From Coriolopsis trogii (Eukaryota > Basidiomycota > Agaricomycetes > Polyporales > Polyporaceae): 64,000 nt of DNA. The notes beneath the pieces are model-generated. The model had not been told where the DNA came from. It saw nothing but the letters and a program-made list of their open reading frames with translations, and searched no databases. The DNA lies in NCBI GenBank assembly GCA_020543525.1, contig JAHYIO010000028.1, positions 930,001-994,000 of the forward strand, in the 5' to 3' direction. How positions within the stretch are numbered: the stretch's first letter is position 1; every line of letters begins with the position of its first letter. A program made the position numbers and the translations under genes. This document shows positions 63,301-64,000 of this stretch, piece by piece.

Positions 63301-64000
63301 CCAAGGTCACGTTCAGCTCTGGGTTCGGCATCGTGAAGGTATCTACTGGATTCGAATGCCGTCAGATTCTCCTAGGCAACGTCCCGTCCACAATGGTCTC
63401 AGCCGATATAACCACAGCCCTCGCGGTCTTTGGTGAGATAGTCGCGGTTTCCCCCGGGGACGTACAGCAGAAGGCGACATCGTCCTATAGAGTGATGTTC
63501 GTTGAGCCGGAGTCTGCGGTGGAAGCCGCCGCCGCTCTCGACGGCAGTGAGCTCTTCGGGAGCCGAGTGACTGCTCGCCTTGCGGCGAACAAGACAACAG
63601 GAATCGGAGGGGGGACAATCTATGATGGCGACGTGCTCTTTGAGATCCCTTCCCCGCGGCAGACAGGCTACGTCGGGTTCGAGACGGAGTCGCAGGCAGA
63701 GAAGGCTGTCAAGCTCGCCAATAAAAAGGAGGTCAGGGGCATGTGGGTGACTGCGAAGATCTACGAAGGACTACCCGTGGTAGGCATGTACAACGTCCGC
63801 GTCGAAGGCCTCCCAGCCGATGCAACCGCGAAGGACCTCGCCAAGTACGGCAAATACGAGTCTCACATGCTCGAACGCCCAAAATATCAGTCTCTCCGTG
63901 GTGCTATCGAAGGCCTGAGGCGGATGCTCCTGCGGCATGGCGAAGTCACGCTGAATGTCCTTCCGCCGCCATACCGCAAGATCGTCCGCATCTGGGCCCA
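60353..64000 (+). CDS. Large multi-CCCH zinc-finger protein, truncated by window end
   Basis: A partial gene, at least ten exons, running off the right edge. The start at MKPREVC (60353) is the simplest one. Five CCCH fingers are spread along it: CQNFLKGRCQRGDRCHRIH (60353 exon), CTMYPKGLCKYGESCYKAH (about 60970), CKLNLVDKCRRGDACTYSH (about 61195), CRLFIHGRCNYTKCKYRH (about 61570) and CWDYLMGRCVREVCRYSH (about 62850). A highly charged Lys/Glu/Ala-rich spacer (about 61980-62680) lies between the fourth and fifth. The last exons contain RQILLGNVPSTMVSADIT and MYNVRVEGLPADATAKDLAK, which read as two RRM-like folds. Multi-finger proteins with RRMs in basidiomycetes often continue into RING/IBR ubiquitin-ligase domains; the part that would show this is outside the window. 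RNA binding is well supported; ligase activity is a guess. Confidence 0.82.

Overview
This window looks like nuclear DNA of a filamentous basidiomycete, most likely an Agaricomycete. The genes are cut by many short GT-AG introns of roughly 45-65 bases, lie on both strands with short gaps, and include families typical of mushrooms: a DUF6533 membrane protein, a fungal N-terminal plus ubiquitin-like-domain protein, a divergent large G-alpha subunit, an F-box protein, and several multi-exon proteins that I recognise only as basidiomycete-type. No tRNA, rRNA, CRISPR array, intact transposon or plasmid feature was seen. Exon structures were worked out by hand from reading frames and splice sites. 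Most joins keep phase; uncertain ones are marked.

Layout. 1-2.0 kb: DUF6533 protein (-). 2.0-5.5 kb: mostly unassigned, ending in a GTGAC-rich promoter. 5.5-6.3 kb: cyclophilin (+). 7.1-9.5 kb: amino-acid permease of the LAT/methionine permease type (+). 9.9-11.7 kb: a disordered hypothetical protein (+) facing a two-helix membrane protein (-). 13.0-16.0 kb: a two-RRM RNA-binding protein (+) with an 18-base microexon. 17.2-18.6 kb: STAND-type N-terminal domain plus ubiquitin-like domain (+). 19.2-20.5 kb: secreted exonuclease/endonuclease/phosphatase (+). 21.7-24.4 kb: large multi-pass membrane protein (-). 25.0-29.0 kb: MSH2 (-). 29.9-30.6 kb: PMP3 proteolipid (-). 31.4-33.5 kb: divergent G-alpha (-). 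36.7-40.3 kb: LARP1-type La-motif protein (-). 40.7-42.0 kb: two abutting decayed genes. 42.8-44.6 kb: F-box protein (-). 45.6-47.9 kb: uncharacterised protein (-). 48.5-50.4 kb: S-adenosylhomocysteinase (-), divergent from a SOM1-like gene at 50.6-51.0 kb (+). 53.5-54.7 kb: coiled-coil protein (+). 55.5-56.7 kb: glutathione S-transferase (-), divergent from a KAR5-like karyogamy gene at 56.9-59.4 kb (+). 60.4 kb to the right edge: a large multi-CCCH zinc-finger protein (+), cut by the window.

Most of the content is housekeeping: protein folding, methyl-cycle turnover, mismatch repair, ion homeostasis, mRNA control, nuclear fusion. There is no operon-like or obviously co-functional cluster, and I do not see a clearly novel multi-gene system. 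The best leads are the G-alpha with altered switch regions, the N-terminal/ubiquitin-like protein without an NTPase, the five-finger CCCH protein, the back-to-back decayed genes near 41 kb, and several long proteins of unknown function.
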